Assembly: GCA_026709625.1 (NCBI GenBank)
Contig: JAPOSR010000041.1
Span: 1 to 64,000, forward strand
Reading direction: 5' to 3'
DNA: 64,000 nucleotides
Source of the DNA: Chloroflexota bacterium
GTDB taxonomy: Bacteria > Chloroflexota > Anaerolineae > Aggregatilineales > Phototrophicaceae
A model generated the notes under the pieces. That model was not told where the DNA came from. It searched no databases and worked only from the letters and a program-made list of their open reading frames with translations. This document shows positions 32,486-42,061 of this stretch, piece by piece. A program made the position numbers and the translations under genes. Position 1 is the stretch's first letter. The number at the start of each line of letters is the position of its first letter.

Positions 32486-34465
32486 ATGCGCGCGGGCGTG
32501 GATATTGGCGGCACTTTCACCGACCTCGTGCTGAGCGAAGGCGGGCGGCTTTCCATACACAAGCTACTCAGCTCACCGGCAAAACCCGAACGAGCCATGC
32601 TGGCTGGCTTGAACAAGCTGGCGCCGGGGGGCATCGCGGCGCTGCGGCAAGTGGCGCATGGATCGACTGTCGCCACCAATGCCATTTTGGAACGCAAAGG
32701 TGCTCGCGCGGCGCTGCTGACGACCGCCGGCTTTCGTGACCTGCTCTTCATCGGGCGGCAAGACCGACCGGATCTCTATGCTATTCATCCGCGCATCCCG
32801 CCACCGCTTATCCCGCGCGAACGCTGCTACGAAGTACCTGAACGACTCGACTTCCGCGGCGACACGCTGCTGGACCTAGATGAGGCGGCGCTGGAAAATG
32901 TGCTGGACGCGGTGGCAGCGCAGAGATGCGAGGCGATTGCCGTCTGTTTCTTGTTCAGTTATATCAATGCCGCCCACGAGCAACGGGTCAAGCAGCGAAT
33001 CCTGGCGCGCGGCATCGTCCAACACGACTGGCAGGTGGTGCTGTCCTCAGAAGCGATGCCAGAATTCCGCGAATACGAACTTGCCAGCACAGTCGCTTTG
33101 GAAGCCTATGTGAGACCGGTCATGTCGCGGTACATCGGCGTGCTGGAGTCGCGGCTGCCACCCAGCCTGCCCCTGCGAATCATGAAGTCGGACGGCGGCG
33201 TGATGCGCGCTGGCCGCGTTCGCCAGCAAGCCATCCACACAGCGCTCAGCGGGCCAGCCGCCGGCGTGATTGGCGCTTGGCGCCTGGCGCGGGCCGCGGG
33301 CTGCCACAAAATCATCACGCTGGATATGGGCGGCACTTCCACCGATGTCTCGCTGGTGGACGAGCAGCCGGTTCCTCGCCCCGAATCGGCTATCGATGGC
33401 CTGCCTCTGCGCGTGCGCATGCTGGATATTGAAACGATCGGCGCGGGTGGCGGTTCAATCGGGCGCGTGGACGCTGGTGGCGCGCTGCGCGTCGGCCCGC
33501 AATCGGCTGGCGCAGACCCGGGACCAGCGGTCTATGGACGCGGCGGCACGTTGCCCACGCTGAGCGATGCCAATGCGCTGCTGGGACGGCTGGATGCCGA
33601 CCATGTGCTGGGCGGCGCGCTGGCGCTGGATTTGGCGGCTGGTGAACGAGCGCTGGCTGGCTTGGCGCGAACGATCAACCTCAGCCCTCTCGAAGCCGCC
33701 AAAGGCGTGATTGACATCGCCACGGTCAACATCGACCGCGCTATCCGGCGCGTTTCTGTCGCTCGCGGCCACGACCCGCGCGATTTTACCCTGGTGGCAT
33801 TTGGCGGCGCTGGACCGCTGCACGCTTGCGAGGCGGCGGCGCGACTGGAAATCCCGCGGGTGTTGGTGCCGCCGACGCCGGGCGTTTTGTGCGCGCTGGG
33901 CTTGCTGCTGGCTGATGTGGCGGTCGAGATCAGCCGTTCGGTGATGCAAGCGGCCACAGACGACTGCCTGGCTGATTTGCGCGCGACCCAGGATAAGCTG
34001 CTGGAACAGGCGGGCAGCGAACTGGCACGCGAAGGGATTGACGATGCCGAGCGCGTCTTCGCTGTTTCGCTGGATATGCGCTATCAAGGGCAAGCTTACG
34101 AGCTGAATATCCCCTACAGCGCCGAGGCCGCAGACCACTTTCATGCAGCGCACGAAAGAACTTACGGTCATGCCATGCGCTGGCGGACAGTTGAAATTGT
34201 CAGCCTGCGCGTCAATGGGCGCGGCATCAGCGACAAGCCCGAATTTGCCGCGCGTGAAGTCGCGGAGCGCCTGCCTGCGCCGCTCGAGGAGAAGCCTTCG
34301 CCGCTGGGTGGCGCGATGACTCTATACAGGCGCGACATGCTGCTGCCCGGCGCGACCTTTGCGGGCGAGGCGCTGGTCTTGCAACTGGACAGCACTACGT
34401 ATGTGCCGGCGGGTTGGCAGGCGCGCGTCGATAGCTTGGGCAATATGTTGTTGTCGCGCGGCTGA
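32486..34465 (+). CDS. hyuA: Hydantoinase A / 5-oxoprolinase family subunit
   Basis: About 659 residues from ATG 32486, giving MRAGVDIGGTFTDLVLSEGG; an in-frame ATG at 32441 adds 15 residues. ASKHA-type ATP-binding segments: DIGGTFTD, HGSTVATNAILERKGA, ITLDMGGTSTDVSLV, GAGGGSIGRVD, VAFGGAGPLHAC. The family hydrolyses hydantoins, 5-oxoproline or related rings with ATP, normally with a B subunit. The only B subunit in the window is 6 kb downstream (40414). Confidence 0.9.
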   Translation: MRAGVDIGGTFTDLVLSEGGRLSIHKLLSSPAKPERAMLAGLNKLAPGGIAALRQVAHGSTVATNAILERKGARAALLTTAGFRDLLFIGRQDRPDLYAIHPRIPPPLIPRERCYEVPERLDFRGDTLLDLDEAALENVLDAVAAQRCEAIAVCFLFSYINAAHEQRVKQRILARGIVQHDWQVVLSSEAMPEFREYELASTVALEAYVRPVMSRYIGVLESRLPPSLPLRIMKSDGGVMRAGRVRQQAIHTALSGPAAGVIGAWRLARAAGCHKIITLDMGGTSTDVSLVDEQPVPRPESAIDGLPLRVRMLDIETIGAGGGSIGRVDAGGALRVGPQSAGADPGPAVYGRGGTLPTLSDANALLGRLDADHVLGGALALDLAAGERALAGLARTINLSPLEAAKGVIDIATVNIDRAIRRVSVARGHDPRDFTLVAFGGAGPLHACEAAARLEIPRVLVPPTPGVLCALGLLLADVAVEISRSVMQAATDDCLADLRATQDKLLEQAGSELAREGIDDAERVFAVSLDMRYQGQAYELNIPYSAEAADHFHAAHERTYGHAMRWRTVEIVSLRVNGRGISDKPEFAAREVAERLPAPLEEKPSPLGGAMTLYRRDMLLPGATFAGEALVLQLDSTTYVPAGWQARVDSLGNMLLSRG

Positions 34466-34470
34466 AGAAC

Positions 34471-34950
34471 TCATGCATAGGCGACCGCTCCTTCAATCTC
34501 CACGCACATATTAAAAGGCAGCGCTGCCATGCCCACTGCCGAGCGAGCATGAGCGCCGCGCTCTGCCCCATAAAGCGCTAAAATCAGCTGCGAACAGCCA
34601 TTGATGACCGCCGGCTGCTGCGCAAAGTCGGGCGCGCAGTTGACCATGCCATGCAGCCGCAGCCAATGAGCGACGCGGTCGAGGTCGCCCAGCGCCCGCT
34701 TTAAGCTGCCCAGCATAGAAAGTCCCACTGCCTGGGCGGCCGCGCAGCCAGCTTCGATCGTGACATCAGCGCCCACCTTGCCAAAAGGACCAGCCAGCGA
34801 GCCATCGGCCGTCTGAGGACCGTGCCCGGAAATATAGGCGATGCCCGCGTGCAAGCGCACAAAGCTCAAAGGCAGCTCAACCCCCGCCGGCGGCAAGACA
34901 GGTGGCGGCAGCGCCAAGCCCATTTCGGCTAATTTCGCTTCGATTTCCAT
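34471..34950 (-). CDS. RidA/YjgF family protein
   Basis: 159 residues from ATG 34950 (GAGG five bases upstream); the frame stays open to 35235 but that part looks non-coding. GHGPQTADGSLAGPFGKVG, EAGCAAAQAVGLSMLGSLKRALGDLDRV and GAHARSAVGMAALPFNMCVEIEG match the YjgF-like subgroup of about 150 residues. The Arg of the imine deaminase pocket (ARSAVG) is present. Convergent with hyuA. Confidence 0.88.
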   Translation of the reverse strand: MEIEAKLAEMGLALPPPVLPPAGVELPLSFVRLHAGIAYISGHGPQTADGSLAGPFGKVGADVTIEAGCAAAQAVGLSMLGSLKRALGDLDRVAHWLRLHGMVNCAPDFAQQPAVINGCSQLILALYGAERGAHARSAVGMAALPFNMCVEIEGAVAYA

Positions 34951-35041
34951 AATTTCCTCGTCAACAGTGGCGAATTTGCTGGATGCCAAGTTATTCGCAC
35001 TGAGTCGCCCGCATTTCCCCCCAGAAAGAAACTGCGGCGGC

Positions 35042-36058
35042 TTAATATCCTTTGGCGCGATCCAGCTGATTGAGGAGCGGACGGTTATCCAGATAGCGGC
35101 GCAGATTTTCTTTGAAGACCAGAGCGGCTTTCTCATGATAATCGCGGGTAAAGCCAGCGATGTGCGGCGTGATGACGACATTGTCCAGCGCCCAAAGCGG
35201 ACTGGTGCTGGGCAAAGGCTCTTGTTCGAAGACATCCAGCGCCGCTCCGCCGATCATTCCCGAAGACAGCGCGTTGATGAGCGCCTGCTCGTCCACCACC
35301 GCCCCGCGCGCGACATTCACCAAGATGCCGCTGGGTTTCATCGCCGCGAAGACCTCGTCGCCGATCAAGCGCTCGGTATCTTTGGTGAGCGGCACAGTGA
35401 CCACCAGATAATCGCAGTCTTTCGCCATCGAAGCGACTGTATCGGCAGGATAGATGCGGTCGGGAATGTCGCCACTGGAGTCGCCGGTATTGGGCAGTTG
35501 GAAAGCTTTGTCTTCGGCAATATTGCGCAGGTCGCGCTTCGAAGCCAGCACAGTCATGCCCATCGCCGCGCACAGCCGCGCCAGTTCACGACCGATGCTG
35601 CCATAGCCGACGATACCCACAGTCTGCCGCTCCATATCGACCGGCATAAAGGCTTCTGGCGAATGCTCCAGCCACTCGGCTCTGGATTGCAGATCCAGCG
35701 CCATGCGGATTTTGTAATTGAAGATCAGCATCATCATCAAACAATAGTGCGCCATATTGGTGGCGTGGATGCCGCTGGTCGAGGTGACGATGATGTCTTC
35801 AGCTTGCATGACCGGGTGGCGCAGCGCATGATTCAAGCCAGCGGAATTAAGCTGGATCCAGCGCAGCTTGGGGGCTTGCTCGGGATCGGGGAAGTAGCCG
35901 GTGGTATAGAGCACTTCGCTGCGGGCGATGGCCTCGGGCGGGACAACCGGAAAGTGCCGCTCGACTTGCAGGCGCGGCGATATCTCACGCAGTTCCACGA
36001 GAATATCATCAGAGAAATCGATGGCAATTGTGACGACGATGCGCTCGGATTCGGGCAT
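35042..36058 (-). CDS. D-2-hydroxyacid dehydrogenase (NAD-dependent)
   Basis: 338 residues from ATG 36058 (AGAGGGGG upstream). Rossmann motif VGIVGYGSIGRELARL, catalytic Arg in VNVARGAVVDEQAL, Glu in DVFEQEPLPS and His in VVITPHIAGFTRDY. Substrate not predictable. Diverges from fabI. Confidence 0.9.
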   Translation of the reverse strand: MPESERIVVTIAIDFSDDILVELREISPRLQVERHFPVVPPEAIARSEVLYTTGYFPDPEQAPKLRWIQLNSAGLNHALRHPVMQAEDIIVTSTSGIHATNMAHYCLMMMLIFNYKIRMALDLQSRAEWLEHSPEAFMPVDMERQTVGIVGYGSIGRELARLCAAMGMTVLASKRDLRNIAEDKAFQLPNTGDSSGDIPDRIYPADTVASMAKDCDYLVVTVPLTKDTERLIGDEVFAAMKPSGILVNVARGAVVDEQALINALSSGMIGGAALDVFEQEPLPSTSPLWALDNVVITPHIAGFTRDYHEKAALVFKENLRRYLDNRPLLNQLDRAKGY

Positions 36059-36099
36059 ATGCGCCCCCTCTAGCGGGCTTAGCGGCTCGCGCGCCGATA

Positions 36100-36108
36100 T
36101 GGTAAAAT
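36100..36108 (+). promoter_or_regulatory. Extended -10 promoter of fabI
   Basis: TGGTAAAAT (TGn plus TAAAAT), about 68 bases before the fabI ATG. The intervening leader carries GGGGAG at 36163-36168 as ribosome binding site. Confidence 0.45.
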
Positions 36109-36175
36109 CGCTGGCGATATGCGCGATTTTAACAAGGTCGACAAGTGCTGACAATAGAAACGCGGGGAGAGTTCG

Positions 36176-36976
36176 ATGGGTATGCTGGATGGCAAGGTCG
36201 CGTTGGTATTTGGCGTCGCCAACAAACATTCAATCGGCTGGGGGATTGCGCGCGCCTTGCACCGTGAAGGCGCAACAGTCGCGCTGAGCTATGCCATGGC
36301 CAAGCTGGCGCGCCGTGTCAAGCCGCTGGGCGAAGCGCTTGGCTGCGAGTTGGTGCTGCAAGCCGATGTAGGCGATGCCGACGAGCTGGATGCCGTCTTT
36401 GCCGCGGTCGCAGCACAATATGGCAAGCTGGATGTGCTGGTGCATTCGGTGGCATTTGCCGAGCGCGATGCCCTCAGTGGCCGTTTTGTTGACCTGCGGC
36501 GGGATGCGCTGCTGAGCGCCATCGACATCAGCGCCGTCAGTTTGATCGAGCTAACGCGCCGCGCCGAACCCCTAATGCGCGGTGGCGGCAGCATCATGAG
36601 CCTGACCTACAACGCCTCGCAAAAAGTCATCCCCAATTACAACGCTATGGCCATCGCCAAAGCCGCGCTGGAGGCGATTACGATGTATCTGGCGGCGGAT
36701 GTGGGCGGCAGCAAGATCCGCGTCAATGCCATCAGCGCTGGCGCAATCAAGACTCTTTCAGCCGGTGGCATCGCCGGCTTCCGCGACCTCTTGAAATACG
36801 CCGAGGTCACTTCGCCGATGAACGAGCTGGTCAGCCAGGACGATGTGGGGGATTTGGCGCTATTCCTGGCGTCAGATTTGTCGCGGCGCATCACCGGCGA
36901 AGTCATCTATGTCGATGCCGGTTACAACATTATGGGCTATACCGATGTTCATGCGCTGATGAAAGCCGAGGGTTAG
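36176..36976 (+). CDS. fabI: Enoyl-[acyl-carrier-protein] reductase
   Basis: 266 residues. GVANKHSIGWGIARALHREGA is the FabI nucleotide-binding pattern; DVLVHSVAFAERDAL and catalytic YNAMAIAKAALE (Tyr-x6-Lys) follow, then RVNAISAGAIKTLSAGGIAGF. Performs the last reduction in fatty acid elongation. Its 3' end overlaps the oppositely oriented transporter gene by four bases. Confidence 0.93.
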   Translation: MGMLDGKVALVFGVANKHSIGWGIARALHREGATVALSYAMAKLARRVKPLGEALGCELVLQADVGDADELDAVFAAVAAQYGKLDVLVHSVAFAERDALSGRFVDLRRDALLSAIDISAVSLIELTRRAEPLMRGGGSIMSLTYNASQKVIPNYNAMAIAKAALEAITMYLAADVGGSKIRVNAISAGAIKTLSAGGIAGFRDLLKYAEVTSPMNELVSQDDVGDLALFLASDLSRRITGEVIYVDAGYNIMGYTDVHALMKAEG

Positions 36977-38364
36977 TCCATAGACAGCGAGAACATCGCC
37001 GCGAAACGGTCGCCGGGCACCAACCTGGCTTGGCGGCTTGCGCGCTTTACCCGGCGCAGACTCCAGGCAGCGAGCAGGATGCCCAGCAAACCGCTGACAA
37101 AGACGGCTCCATAGGCAGTCGCATGTTGCCCGGATATGCCCTTGGCGATTTCTAAGAGGACGCCGCCGCCAGCCACGCCAACGCCACGCGCGATGGTCAC
37201 GCAAAACGACCAGAAACCCAGAAATGTGCCGGCGCGCCCGTTTGGGCTCATGTCCATCATCAGACCCAGCGTGCCGATGTTCCACGCGCCCAAACCCAAA
37301 CCCAGCAGAAGCAGCGAGGGCATCACCAAAGCTTGCATGGTCAGCAGCGAAGACGCGGACAAGGTTAGATAAGCCGCCGCCAGCACAGCCAGCCCCAGCA
37401 TGGAAGCGCTGCTGTGGGTAAAGCGCCCCGAGCCGCGCATCAAAGCCAGCGTGGCAAAGGAGCTAAGGATGGCAGCTGTGCCCCAATAGGCTGAGTAGCG
37501 ATTGGTCTGGCTGGCATCAATCCCGAAGACCTGCCCGGCGAAGGGCTCAAGCACCGAATCTTGGAAAAAGGCAAAAAGCATCGACAGGGTCAGATAGAGC
37601 AGAAAATGCCGCAGTGGCGGGCTGCGCCAAACCACCGACAGGTCGGCGCGCAGGCTTCTCTCCAGGTTGTCGGGCGTGGGCGCGGGCGCATGGGTGGCGC
37701 GCCGTTCTTCGCCCAGCATCGATACGACCCACAAGATGCACAATGCCGCCGCCGCCGCCAGGAATAGATTCAACAGCGCATCGGCGCTATAGCCAAGCGC
37801 GGTGCCCTCTTGCTGGGGCAGCAGCACGCCGAAGAAAACGCCGCTGGCCGCAAAGCCGATTAACAAAAATGTCCAGACCAAGCCGACAGCGCGCCCACGT
37901 TGATGCTGCGCGGCGCGGTCATAAATCAATGCCAGGAAGGTGCTGCCCGATATGGCGTTGCCCAGGCTGAATAACAAAAAGCCGGCAGCCAGCGCCAGCC
38001 ACAGCGCCGCCGGCACCGGCTCGCCGAGCGTTCGCACCAGTTGCGATGTAACAAAGCCCAGTGCCAAAGTGCTCAGCACCATCATCGCCCGCCCCAGCCA
38101 TATCCAGAACAGGCGCCGATAGCCCCCGATCGTATGCGTATCTGACCAGCGCCCAGCCAGCACGCCCAAAGGTGCCAAGAAGTATCGCAAGCCCGTCAAC
38201 AAACCGACCAGCGCCGCGCTAAAACCCAAATCGGCGACCATTACGCGGTTCCAGACGCCAGTGGTCAAGACATCCGCCATGCCCGAGCCCAGATGAAAAA
38301 GGGCGATCTTCAAATTGCGGGCGATAGACAAATGGGATGGTTGAGGATCTGTCATCGATGGCAT
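36973..38364 (-). CDS. MFS transporter of the BCH/PucC family
   Basis: 463 residues, 12 helices. FHLGSGMADVLTTGVWNRVMVADLGFSAALVGLLTGLRY and the APLGVLAGRWSDTH loop are characteristic of the PucC/LhaA group, known from bacteriochlorophyll and light-harvesting complex assembly. FLGFWSFCVTIARGVGVAGGG near the end fits as well. No photosynthesis gene is visible in this window. The start is ATG 38364 or 38355; neither has a clear binding site. Confidence 0.8.
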   Translation of the reverse strand: MPSMTDPQPSHLSIARNLKIALFHLGSGMADVLTTGVWNRVMVADLGFSAALVGLLTGLRYFLAPLGVLAGRWSDTHTIGGYRRLFWIWLGRAMMVLSTLALGFVTSQLVRTLGEPVPAALWLALAAGFLLFSLGNAISGSTFLALIYDRAAQHQRGRAVGLVWTFLLIGFAASGVFFGVLLPQQEGTALGYSADALLNLFLAAAAALCILWVVSMLGEERRATHAPAPTPDNLERSLRADLSVVWRSPPLRHFLLYLTLSMLFAFFQDSVLEPFAGQVFGIDASQTNRYSAYWGTAAILSSFATLALMRGSGRFTHSSASMLGLAVLAAAYLTLSASSLLTMQALVMPSLLLLGLGLGAWNIGTLGLMMDMSPNGRAGTFLGFWSFCVTIARGVGVAGGGVLLEIAKGISGQHATAYGAVFVSGLLGILLAAWSLRRVKRASRQARLVPGDRFAAMFSLSMD

Positions 38365-38487
38365 TCACAGTGCGACAGGTTTTGCCGATTGCGCAATCGT
38401 ATGCGGCGCCACCAAACGCGTCAAGGGGCGATTGCCGCAGGCACAGCAGCCCACCAGCATTTTGCCTGCTTTTCGTTTTCGCGCCTA

Positions 38488-38496
38488 TGCTATACT
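38488..38496 (+). promoter_or_regulatory. Extended -10 promoter of the universal stress protein gene
   Basis: TGCTATACT, about 36 bases before the ATG at 38532, which has GCGAGG upstream. No -35. Confidence 0.5.
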
Positions 38497-38531
38497 GTAT
38501 TCAACGTGATTCATCACAAAGCGAGGCTGCA

Positions 38532-38993
38532 ATGTTTCAACACCGTCCCTTTAAGAAAATTGTCGTGCCCACAGATGGCTCTGCTTGGAGCGAGCGCGCC
38601 GTGCCCTACGCCGTCGACTTTGCGCGCATCAGCGGTGGCGAGGTGGTTCTTGTGCATGTTTTTACGCCGCCTATGCACGAATTTGTCGATTCGCTCGCTA
38701 TCGCCGGCGAATTTGAATTGGCAAACCGCATCCGCGAAGAAATCAAGCAGCACTTGCTCAACCTGCGCAATGAAGTGCGCGCGGAAGGCGTGAACTGCCG
38801 CCTGCACATTATAGACGCTGTGGGCGTGGCGCAGCATGTCATCGAATATATCGAGGAAGAGACAGCTGATTTGGTGGTCATGACGACGCATGGACACTCG
38901 GGCTTGGTGCGGCTGGTCTTTGGCAGCGTCGCCAACAAGGTTATGCACGATGTCAATGTGCCGGTGCTGGTGATCCGTCCCGACCTCGAATAG
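38532..38993 (+). CDS. Universal stress protein (UspA family)
   Basis: 153 residues from ATG 38532. KKIVVPTDGSAWSERAVPYA, VVLVHVFTP and the ATP-binding GHSGLVRLVFGSVANKVM (G-x2-G-x9-GS) are present, so it belongs to the nucleotide-binding class. Usually induced by stress or starvation. An open minus-strand frame runs across the whole gene (see the DUF402 entry). Confidence 0.92.
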   Translation: MFQHRPFKKIVVPTDGSAWSERAVPYAVDFARISGGEVVLVHVFTPPMHEFVDSLAIAGEFELANRIREEIKQHLLNLRNEVRAEGVNCRLHIIDAVGVAQHVIEYIEEETADLVVMTTHGHSGLVRLVFGSVANKVMHDVNVPVLVIRPDLE

Positions 38994-39464
38994 TCGCGTC
39001 GATTTCGTCAAAAGGCGGCTGGCGCAGGTCGACCATCGCCGCAGCTCAGCCACCGCCCGCCTCGCTGCCGCTTGCTCGCCTGGTTCGAGCGCAAGCTGCG
39101 CGAATTCGTCTTCATCGACCAGCAGCGCGCGTCCATCGGGATAGACAAACAAATCGAGGCAGAGATCATCAGCCATGATCTGTTCGCCAGCCATGACAGG
39201 CGGGCGGGTGATATTGCAATACCAGCCTTTCAGCGCGCCGCTGGGGGTATCGCCAACGCGAAAGATGTTGTACCAACGCCCAAAATAGAACCACTCGCGG
39301 AAGCGGTCGCCGCGGCGCAGCTGGATATAACCCAAATTGCGGTCGGCCAATGCAAACGTGGCATCGATGCATACAAACGCGGCGGTCTGCTGGTGGATGA
39401 CGCCGCGATAGCGCAGTTGCTCCTGGCCGGCTGCGTCGCGTTTGATGATGATGAGAGAACGCAT
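38953..39464 (-). CDS. DUF402 domain protein, 3' end probably frameshifted
   Basis: The conserved part is 39000-39464: WFYFGRWYNIFRVGDTP, GWYCNITRPPVMAGEQIMADDLCLDLFVYPDGRALLVDEDEF, as in DUF402 (nucleoside phosphatase-like YgaC/FomD fold). As sequenced, the frame does not stop near the family's usual end but reads on antisense through the stress gene to 38514. Shifting frame at about 39025 gives MVDLRQPPFDEIDATI, a plausible DUF402 tail, ending at 38953. So either a base was lost or a sequencing error exists. The ATG overlaps the thiN stop (TAATG). Confidence 0.65.
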
Positions 39465-40135
39465 TAAGCCCGCCCGGTCGTGTGCGTCAGCAGCAGCAGT
39501 CCGCCACCCAGCTCGACCTCCGCCTCGGCAGCGAGCATGACATTGCTGATGCCGCGCGCAGGCCCCAGCAGCAAGGTCTCGCTGCGCAGCGCATATTGCA
39601 ATCCGCGCGTCGTGATGCCAGTCGCCGCGCCCCGCAGCGGGACGAGCGAGACTGTATCGCCAGCCGCGCCAGCAATTTTGTGAACGCCCGCCGAGAGCAA
39701 GCGAATCGTCTGCGCGCCATCGACCAACTCAATGCGCATAGACGCCAGCGCCGGCAGGGTCAAGAGCAGGATATTCGCCAGTGTCTGATCGAAACGACCG
39801 CCCAAGCCACCCAAAATCGTGACTGCCTTTGCGCCCATTTCCTGGCAAAAGCGCAGCGCCAACTCCAGATCCGTTTCATCTTTTTCAGGCGGATGCTGGA
39901 TGATCTGCGCGCCAGCCGCTTCAAAGGCGCGAGCATCAGCCGCGCTCAGCGAATCCATGTCGCCGATGATGAACTGTGGCTGCAGCCCAAGCGCGCGGGC
40001 ATGCAGCGCTCCGCCATCGGCGCAGACAATTGTTGACGAGCTTTGTGTGGCGAGGACGCGCCGCACCGCTTCACCCGGCCTAAGGATGCCATTGGCAAAG
40101 AGCAATGCGGATGATTGCCCCTTGCAGTCAATCAT
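39464..40135 (-). CDS. thiN: Thiamine pyrophosphokinase
   Basis: 223 residues. VCADGGALHARALGLQPQFIIGDMDSLS, PPEKDETDLELAL and ILGGLGGRFDQTLANILLL are the TPK signatures (metal and ATP binding). Makes thiamine diphosphate from thiamine. GGAAGG upstream of the ATG. The DUF402 gene is coupled downstream. Confidence 0.94.
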   Translation of the reverse strand: MIDCKGQSSALLFANGILRPGEAVRRVLATQSSSTIVCADGGALHARALGLQPQFIIGDMDSLSAADARAFEAAGAQIIQHPPEKDETDLELALRFCQEMGAKAVTILGGLGGRFDQTLANILLLTLPALASMRIELVDGAQTIRLLSAGVHKIAGAAGDTVSLVPLRGAATGITTRGLQYALRSETLLLGPARGISNVMLAAEAEVELGGGLLLLTHTTGRA

Positions 40136-40376
40136 CTGGCTGCCTTCCGACTATCTGCCCCACGCGCCAACTCTAAATGGCTTGGCGGCTGATTTCAAAC
40201 CCTGTGCCGAGAATCTCGGTCGAACCAGGCAGACCATGTCAAATTTACGCGGGTGACCTGGCAGCTCGTCCCTACATCTCATCTTTGCGAGTCAGTTTTC
40301 ATAATCAGCGCGGGATTGCTTCGGCATCTCTGTGGCAAAATCTGCGCTTTCTTCCACCTCTCCAGGCTGAAATCGC

Positions 40377-40382
40377 TATAGT
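40377..40382 (+). promoter_or_regulatory. Candidate -10 box of hyuB
   Basis: TATAGT, 31 bases before the hyuB ATG, leaving a leader of about 24 bases with GTGAGG as binding site. The 278 bases between thiN and hyuB contain nothing else I can identify. Confidence 0.4.
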
Positions 40383-40413
40383 ATGCTGGACTGGGACAAA
40401 GTGAGGCGCGCCT

Positions 40414-41976
40414 ATGGCAGTCGATGCGATCAGCTTGGAGGTGTTCAAGAATCTGTTTGCGGCTGTCGCCGAAGAGATGGGACTTGTCTTGCAGCGCGCC
40501 AGCTTCAGCCCCAATATCCGCGAGCGTCTCGATTTCAGCTGCGCCGTCTTCGACGCCCAAGCGCGCATGATCGCCCAAGCCGCGCATATTCCAGTGCACC
40601 TGGGCAGCATGCCCGCTTCGGTCGCTGCCGCTGTCGCCGCGTTTGATGAATTGTATCCGGGCGATGTCGTCGTGCTCAACGATCCTTATCATGGCGGCAC
40701 GCACCTGCCGGATATCACCATGATTTCGCCGGTATTTGCTGGTGGCGAGCTGTGTTATTTCGTCGCCAGCCGCGCGCACCATGCCGATGTCGGCGGGATG
40801 ACACCGGGGTCTTCACCCCAAAGCACCGAGCTGTATCAAGAGGGTCTCATTATCCCGCCTGTGAAGCTGCGCTTGAGCGGTTGGCTGAACGAAGGCGCGC
40901 TGGCGCTGCTGGTTGCCAACAGCCGCAACCCAGCCGAGCGCATCGGCGATATTGAAGCGCAGTTGGCTGCGCAGCGCGTCGGCGAAAGTCGGCTCTGCGA
41001 TTTGATGATCGAACAAGGCGTGGAAGCGACTGCCGAACATGCTGTGGCTTTGCAGGATTATTCGCAGCGCATGATGCAGGCGGTTATCGCGCGCCTGCCC
41101 GATGGCGTTTATTGCTATGAAGATCACATGGAAGGCGATGGGCAAGCGGAGTTTGATATCCCGATTCGCGTGCGCATTGATGTCACGGGCGAGTCGCTGC
41201 GCGTCGATTTCAGCGGCAGCGCCCCCCAGGTACGCGGCAATGTCAACGCCGTGCCTGCCATCGTACGCTCAGCCACCTGGTATTGCGCGCGGCTGCTGGC
41301 GGAAGAGGACATCCCCGTCAATGCGGGCTGCTTCCAACCCGTTGAAGTCATCACCCAGGCGGGCAGTCTGCTGGATCCAGAGTTTCCGGCGGCGGTCGTG
41401 CTGGGCAATACCGAAACCAGCCAGCGCATCGTGGATGTTGTGCTGGGCGCCTTGGGCAAAGCGCTGCCAGACAGCCTGCCCGCCGCTTCGCAAGGCACGA
41501 TGAACAATTTCACTGTCGGCGGCTCGGACAGGGGCGCGCAATTTGTCTATTACGAGACCTTGGGTGGCGGTCATGGCGCATCGAGACTTGGCGCGGGCTT
41601 GTCAGGGCGGCATTGCCACATGTCCAATACCCTGAACACGCCGGTCGAGGCGCTGGAGCACAGCCTGCCTATGCGCGTGTGGCGCTATGATCTGCGCGAA
41701 GGCAGTGGCGGGACGGGGGCGCACAGCGGTGGCGATGGCATCTTGCGCGAATATGAACTGCTTGCGCCAGCGACTGTCACCATCAATGCCGAACGGCGGC
41801 AGCGAGCGCCTTATGGCCTCCAAGGCGGAGCGCAGGGCGCTTGTGGGGTCAATACCGTGATTCGAGGTGGCCGCAGCCAAGTCGTCAGCGGCAAGCACAG
41901 CGCGCAGCTGCAAACCGGCGACCGCGTCATCATCGAGACGCCGGGCGGTGGCGGCTGGGGCGCGCCGGCCGAGTAA
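40414..41976 (+). CDS. hyuB: Hydantoinase B / 5-oxoprolinase family subunit
   Basis: 520 residues. VDAISLEVFKNLFAAVAEEMG, LDFSCAVFDAQARMIAQA, IPVHLGSMP, VVLNDPYHGGTHLPDITMI, GGSDRGAQFVYYETLGGGHG and the C-terminal IETPGGGGWGAP are all HyuB signatures. Expected partner of hyuA at 32486, from which it is separated by nine genes; both on the plus strand. Confidence 0.93.
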   Translation: MAVDAISLEVFKNLFAAVAEEMGLVLQRASFSPNIRERLDFSCAVFDAQARMIAQAAHIPVHLGSMPASVAAAVAAFDELYPGDVVVLNDPYHGGTHLPDITMISPVFAGGELCYFVASRAHHADVGGMTPGSSPQSTELYQEGLIIPPVKLRLSGWLNEGALALLVANSRNPAERIGDIEAQLAAQRVGESRLCDLMIEQGVEATAEHAVALQDYSQRMMQAVIARLPDGVYCYEDHMEGDGQAEFDIPIRVRIDVTGESLRVDFSGSAPQVRGNVNAVPAIVRSATWYCARLLAEEDIPVNAGCFQPVEVITQAGSLLDPEFPAAVVLGNTETSQRIVDVVLGALGKALPDSLPAASQGTMNNFTVGGSDRGAQFVYYETLGGGHGASRLGAGLSGRHCHMSNTLNTPVEALEHSLPMRVWRYDLREGSGGTGAHSGGDGILREYELLAPATVTINAERRQRAPYGLQGGAQGACGVNTVIRGGRSQVVSGKHSAQLQTGDRVIIETPGGGGWGAPAE

Positions 41977-42061
41977 GACTACAGCGCCAAAAATACCGAC
42001 AGGCAAGCCCCTCATTTTTGGAGAGGAGCTTGGAGTGGGCAATCAGGCTGAGGCGCTTTCG

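Noticed and set aside
34951..35235. N-terminal extension of the RidA frame
   Set aside because: A good ribosome binding site precedes ATG 34950, and the extra 95 codons do not resemble any RidA protein.
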